In this document: one piece after another, positions 59,301 through 64,000 of the stretch
How positions within the stretch are numbered: the stretch's first letter is position 1
Layout: each line of letters begins with the position of its first letter
Source: Ahaetulla prasina
Lineage: Eukaryota > Chordata > Lepidosauria > Squamata > Colubridae
Assembly (NCBI RefSeq): GCF_028640845.1
Contig: NC_080540.1
Span: 217,311,800-217,375,799, forward strand
Reading direction: 5' to 3'
DNA: 64,000 nt
Position numbers and translations under genes: made by a program
Notes under the pieces: generated by a model
What the model was told of the DNA's origin: nothing
The model's database searches: none
Seen by the model: the letters and a program-made list of their open reading frames with translations, nothing else

Positions 59301-61090
59301 GCGCTGGAAATGGCTTTGGGACATATACAGAAGTCCCCATTACTAAGTAGAATGGTATGGCTGCTCAACCCCAACAAATAGAATTAAGACACCATTTAAC
59401 TTTGTGGTTTCATTTTACTAGTCCAGTTTGATAAAATAAGTAGTCCGTTGAGAGTTGATTTGAAAGCACATTCATTTCCTTTATAGCTAAAGTCATCCAC
59501 TTAGCATTCTGGCTGCATATACTAGATATAGGTGGCAATAATAATTAATTTTCTATGAATGATGCCTGCGGCTTCAGCATGGCACAGTTGATTCTACTCT
59601 ATAGAAGATATGCAGGTTCAATCGCTTCATTTTTCATAAGAGAATAAGGTTGTACTACTTAGTGAGCCAGAGAGATTATGTCAAGCTGGCCTCTCTTAAG
59701 AATCTAAGTTGTTATTTTTCTGGGGTCATGAAAAATATTTGAAAGAAATGCTTTACCTCCAAGCATTTTAGTACTAGCAGAACAGCCGTGCCCCCTTTCA
59801 GTATTAAAGCAGCTTTTTCTTTCAGGTATGCACTACAAATTGGGCTAGAACAATTAGTGTAACTACCGTATATATACATGTTTGCAGACAATCTTTGAAG
59901 CAGTCACTAAGCATTCCGGAGGATGCAGCTGCTTTAAAGCTGCAAAAGAGAAGTGAAGTTTTAGAGCTTCCACACAGTTTATGAAGAAACTTTTATGAAG
60001 CATTTATTTCAAATGCTTAGCTTGATTGTTTTTGTTTTTTTAACCTTCCTGCTTTTCACTGTGTTATAGGAAACCTGGAGCAAGAAAGGATATGCTGTAA
60101 TTGATAATATCCCCATCTGATGTGCAGTTTTGTTTGTGATATGCGTTTTTTCCTCCCACATGATGTTCTTTCTTATTACATTGTTTCAGGCTTTGTTCTG
60201 GTTTTTAATTGTCTGCCACATAAAATTGGCTTTGAGTTAGTAGGTCAGACTTAAAACTCAAAATTATAAACCTTGCTAGTTTTGACGTTTTCAATTTCAG
60301 AAAAATAAAATTTTATTAGAGTACTTTTTAAAGAAAGCTATTCAAATCACCTTCCAATTTTGATTCCATGTTCTTTTCCATTTTTTATGATGATTTGAAA
60401 TAAAAAATGTTATCAAGACTGTCATAGATTTCAAGTGTTTCAACAAAATGAACAAGGTATTAAGTTGGTTCTGTTAACAAACAGGACTTTTTTTTTGTTT
60501 TGTTATTCACCAGTTTCTTCAAAACTTAACATCTATTAAATAGTTCCAATCATAGCTGTATATTTCAAATGGGAAGAGATCAGGGAATATAAATGTGCAC
60601 ATACACACATCCCCGAAACAAAATAGAAACCAAAAATGCATATTATAGCTTTTTCTGATGCAAAACATCTATATTATATTGATGTAAACACTGGGCATTT
60701 ACCAAAATACTCATAAGCATTGGGCAATATAATGTCAGAATCTCAAAGATGCTATGTGATGTCCTATATGCCTTTTATCTTTTCCTTTATTGAAGCTGTT
60801 TTATTCAGTGGAGGTTTTTGTTAACAGAACCAACTTCTGTTCTTTCAGTATAATTAAGGATGACTTCCTTGAATGTGCCTTTTCTTCTCTCTCGAAATCC
60901 CATTGAATAATCCTAATAGATTTAAATGGATGAAAGTCCAAATAACACTTAACATTTCTTATTTGTTACTGGAGTTTTCATTGAGTTCCATTGGCTGAGA
61001 TTCAGCAGGTATAGGCTAATGTAAAAACTTACAAGAATAGCATGAATATTGCTAGATGTGAGAGTAGATTTGTTTCCTGACTTTGCTTTT
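56386..61090 (+). other. Repeat-poor ELAVL2 intron
   Basis: About 4.7 kb without a recognised transposon, gene or RNA. The 56440-57240 part is purine-rich (GAATGAATG-type), possibly an old decayed repeat. A CTCF-like CCACTAGAGGGAG lies at 58273-58285. Confidence 0.45.
58273..58285 (+). promoter_or_regulatory. CTCF-like motif
   Basis: CCACTAGAGGGAG matches the CTCF core (CCASYAGRGGGCR) at all but one conserved position. Motif only. Confidence 0.35.
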
Positions 61091-61091
61091 A

Positions 61092-61551
61092 TAAAAGACT
61101 AGCTGATAACCCGACGTTGCTCGGGTATTTATGTATCCCAATCCTTACAGGCTTTTAAAAGTATACGTACAGTATAAAGTAAAATCATACACAAAATTAC
61201 TATTAAGCCTTTGGGCCCCACCTCCTGTCCATCCAGCTGCCCACGCCCACAGGTAACCACCATCCGGCACCTGGCAGCGTTGGGGCTGTGCATGGCTTGC
61301 CACTTCAGTAACTGCCTGGGCCAACACCCATCTGGCATCCTCCTCGCCGTCCAGAATGGCCCAGTGGGTGGTGCATGACTGCTGTGGAAGACCGCCGGGA
61401 CCAATCAGCTGGGCAGCGTGGCCGCTATATTCACCTCGAGGCGTGTTGGGGTGTCTTACTCCCACAGTATTTTTTTCCAGAGAATAAGTCATCTGTGTTC
61501 CAAGTTTGGTTGAAATTACTTGAGGCATTCCAGAGTTATGCTGGAACACAC

Positions 61552-61582
<31 letters not shown>

Positions 61583-61600
61583 TTTATACATATATATAGA
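61092..61600. mobile_element. Dispersed element with GTTGCTCGGGTATTT start and (CA)n/(TA)n tail, class unknown
   Basis: Opens CTAGCTGATAACCCGACGTT then GCTCGGGTATTTATG. It ends CCAAGTTTGGTTGAAATTAC, CATTCCAGAGTTATGCTGG, and then CA/TA repeats to 61600. The inside is GC-rich (61205-61440). This layout is typical of a non-LTR 3' end, but no coding motif could be read. Confidence 0.45.
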
Positions 61601-62604
61601 TGTTGAAATGTAACTAGCTCATTATGGACACATTACTCTAACTTCTTGGATTGCTAGGGATTCCACATGGAAAGTAAGAGACTTTGGTCTTTGCCTTACT
61701 CCACTCAGGTGCTGCTTCTCTCAAAGATATCAATTATGTTCATAAAATGTTTTCATTACGCAGAGATAAGGAGGACCAAATTAAAAACAACATGTGGTGG
61801 CATGGTCTTGCTTTGCTTCGTGAGATTATTAACATGATTCTCTGGAAGGTCTTAAAATGGAATTATGTGTGGAATTAAGATGGAAAAGGGAAGCATCAGC
61901 TAACTAACTAGTTAGCTTTTTTCAGTTGGAATACAACAGAGTAGGCTAAGAAGCGAAGGTGCTACTGCTTGTGCAATCCTGTAGAAATTAGGTATATTAT
62001 GTTCTAATCTGGCCTTGGAAATCTGGAATTTACTAAAGGCCAGTCTTTTCTTAATTCAGTCAGGATAATAGAGTAATGTGTACAATAGATCAGGTGGGTT
62101 GTGAAGAGCTGTCAGTAGTTGTATGACCTTCCATTTAATAGGGAAATAGACTCACCTTGAGCATTCCCCACTTAGCCCAGGGAAGTAAATTCTTATTTTC
62201 CTGCCAATCGGTTGCCTCTGTCTTGGAGACCGTAACTGCTCTTACTTGTTTATCACATTTGTGCCTGCCGCAATTTAAAGAGGGTTCTCAGTGGATTGTG
62301 GTAATTAAGAGCAACTGGGCAAGGCACTCAGAATTAAAGCATTCACATTTTTAAAGTACAATAGAGGCTAAACGTAAAAGGCATACATGAGGGCCTTGTC
62401 ATTCACAGTGAGCTCTCAAAATAACTCTGTTTTCCCAAAATTTCTAGAAGGCTGAAGCTGCGGAGAGCAACCTGGATTTTAAAAGAGCAGTCTTGCTGGT
62501 GTGCAGCTTAGGTATTTTGAAACTCCTGGCTTGAGTGAAAAATGTTTGTCCAATGAACACTTATTAAATAAATTAAAATTAAAAAAACAAATTAAATATT
62601 TATT
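61601..62604 (+). other. ELAVL2 intron, nothing recognised
   Basis: No supported feature. Confidence 0.4.
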
Positions 62605-62690
62605 AAATAAAGATGCCTGCCTTGAGCAGAGGGTGGTGAAGTAGAAGACCTCTAATGTCCCTTCCAGCCCTATGATTCTAAATTATCCTT
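62605..62690 (+). mobile_element. CR1 LINE, extreme 3' end
   Basis: CCTTGAGCAGAGGGTGGTGAAGTAGAAGACCTC, then CCCTTCCAGCCCTATGATTC, matches the CR1 3' UTR (compare 4955-5000) and ends in the CR1-type ATGATTCTA tail. Confidence 0.7.
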
Positions 62691-63222
62691 GTTTTTCTTG
62701 CATGTCTTTGGGATTGAAGCCACTTTATAGCAGTAAAAAATTTGCTCCCCTTCACTTCACTTCATCCTCTTCCTTCTTCAAATTCTTAGCAATTTATATC
62801 GCCATCTTGCCTTGTTTTACTAGTTCTATAGTATTTTTCCCTTCTAGAAAAATCTTTGCTTCCATTAATCTCATATGTTATAACTACAGAATGCTGTCCA
62901 GTCATTTTGTTATCTGTATGAGGCTGTTTGAAGAAACCAGAACTGGCATGAAAAATCAGGAATTTCAATGAAGAGAACAACAATTGGCAAGGTCGGGCTT
63001 CTTAGTGATGAGGTTACTGGAACAGGACTTTTGAGAGATTCAAGTCAGCCTTGATGGCTCAGCTTTTCTTCGGTTAGAATAGTTGAAGGATGTTGTTGCT
63101 GAATTCTCCAAAGCTTATTTTGCATTTCCCCCCCTGTTGGTTTGCATTCCATTTTACGAGTCTGTTTTAGACATTTTTTTTTCTAGAGAAATTATCTGTG
63201 GAGTTTGATGTTCTGCTTAATG
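62691..63222 (+). other. ELAVL2 intron, nothing recognised
   Basis: No supported feature. Confidence 0.4.
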
Positions 63223-63230
63223 GGTTACAT

Positions 63231-63583
63231 TAGGGGTGTCAAACTCAAGGCCCGTGGGCCGTAACCGGCCCGTGAGGTACTTATGTCTGGCCCGCGGGGC
63301 TGCCCTGGAAACAGCAAAGGACTGGCCTGTGGTACCTCTGCCAGCAAAAATGAAGCTTGCGAGGGCCGCGTATGGCCCTCGCAAGCTCCATTTTTGCTGA
63401 CAGAGGGTTTCAGGAGGCCGTCCCAGCCAAAAACAGAGGTCTGGAGCTCGTTTCCGCTGGCAGAGGGCTCGGGCCACCACAAGCGCCCCCCCCCCAACAT
63501 GAGTGATGTCAAGCTGGCCATGTCCACCCCAGCCCGTCGAGGTCAAACACAACCCTGATGAATGAAATTGAGTGACACCCCTG
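63231..63583. mobile_element. hAT element (AGGGGTGTCAAACT family), GC-rich long copy, perfect 8-bp target duplication
   Basis: TAGGGGTGTCAAACTC at the left, GAGTGACACCCCTG at the right. GGTTACAT flanks both sides (63223-63230, 63584-63591). Inside, GCTTGCGAGGGCCGCG and its inverse CCCTCGCAAGC form a hairpin at 63354-63388. It has no coding capacity, although open frames occur on both strands because of the GC bias. Confidence 0.93.
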
Positions 63584-63591
63584 GGTTACAT

Positions 63592-64000
63592 AAGTGTTGT
63601 CTGAATATAGTCTTTCAGTGTATGAAAACCCCTTCCAACTATAGCCTTCCAACTCTGATTTAAAAGAGTTGGGAGATCAGCCCTTAATTAGAATAGTCCA
63701 TCCTAGATCGATAGACCAGTGGCATAATGTAATGTACAAAATTGTCCCTTTCCTTCAAAAGGTTCTGCTTAGGAGTTAATCCTCTGAAAATGATGGCCAT
63801 CCTACATTCTCTGATTGAAGGATGGCAGTGATTGATCTTCCCCAAAGATTTACCAAGCAAATCTTTTGCCATAAGTTGCAAAGTCCAAGAATCAAAAATC
63901 ATGACCCTTCTCCTACATTATTCTAATGCATACTAATTTCTGTGCTTCCTTCATTGGACTCATTAACCCCTTGTATGGCAGCTAGGGGTAAATAAGGCAG
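63592..64000 (+). other. ELAVL2 intron to window end, nothing recognised
   Basis: No supported feature. Confidence 0.4.

Noticed and set aside
63217..63558. Three overlapping GC-rich open frames
   Set aside because: They fall exactly inside a hAT with no transposase motifs. The frames come from low stop-codon density in GC-rich sequence.

Overview
This window is nuclear DNA from a vertebrate, most likely a squamate and probably a snake. The evidence is the repeat mix: L2, CR1, R4-like and Bov-B LINE fragments, Sauria-type SINEs, many short hAT and TA-flanked elements, a rare vertebrate Ty1/copia copy, and LINE tails running into ATTCT (AATAG) microsatellites. There is no operon-like gene packing, rRNA gene or CRISPR array. 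Nearly every long open frame is part of a decayed transposon or a microsatellite.

The only cellular gene recognised is ELAVL2 (HuB), a neuronal RNA-binding protein, on the + strand. Two exons are visible. The shared first coding exon (40952-41195) encodes the usual N-terminus (METQLSNG...) and the start of RRM1. About 2 kb upstream, a second exon (38835-38925) encodes the alternative N-terminus MAVRLCDVASLL...PWTG. It joins the shared exon in frame through a Q-V-I-A-A linker. The remaining exons lie beyond the window, so everything from 41196 onward reads as intron.

Layout. 1-2760: the 3' part of a broken L2-type LINE on the minus strand. 3.4-13.5 kb: CR1, hAT, TA-flanked MITE and SINE copies, some nested. 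14.3-15.8 kb: an unclassified GC-richer block, possibly retroelement. 17.05-20.21 kb: a minus-strand Ty1/copia element interrupted by Bov-B and a hAT hairpin. 20.9-33 kb: more hAT/MITE/CR1/R4 copies and long AT-rich microsatellites. 33-43.7 kb: comparatively repeat-poor, holding the ELAVL2 exons. 43.8-56.4 kb: repeat-dense intron, including two hATs sharing one target duplication and a nested inverted-repeat/L2 structure. 56.4-61 kb: repeat-poor intron. 61-64 kb: a few more repeats.

Many hAT copies keep 8-bp target duplications that can be read directly, so their ends are certain to the base. LINE assignments rest on translated motifs and shared 3' ends. Family names were assigned by eye, without a database search.
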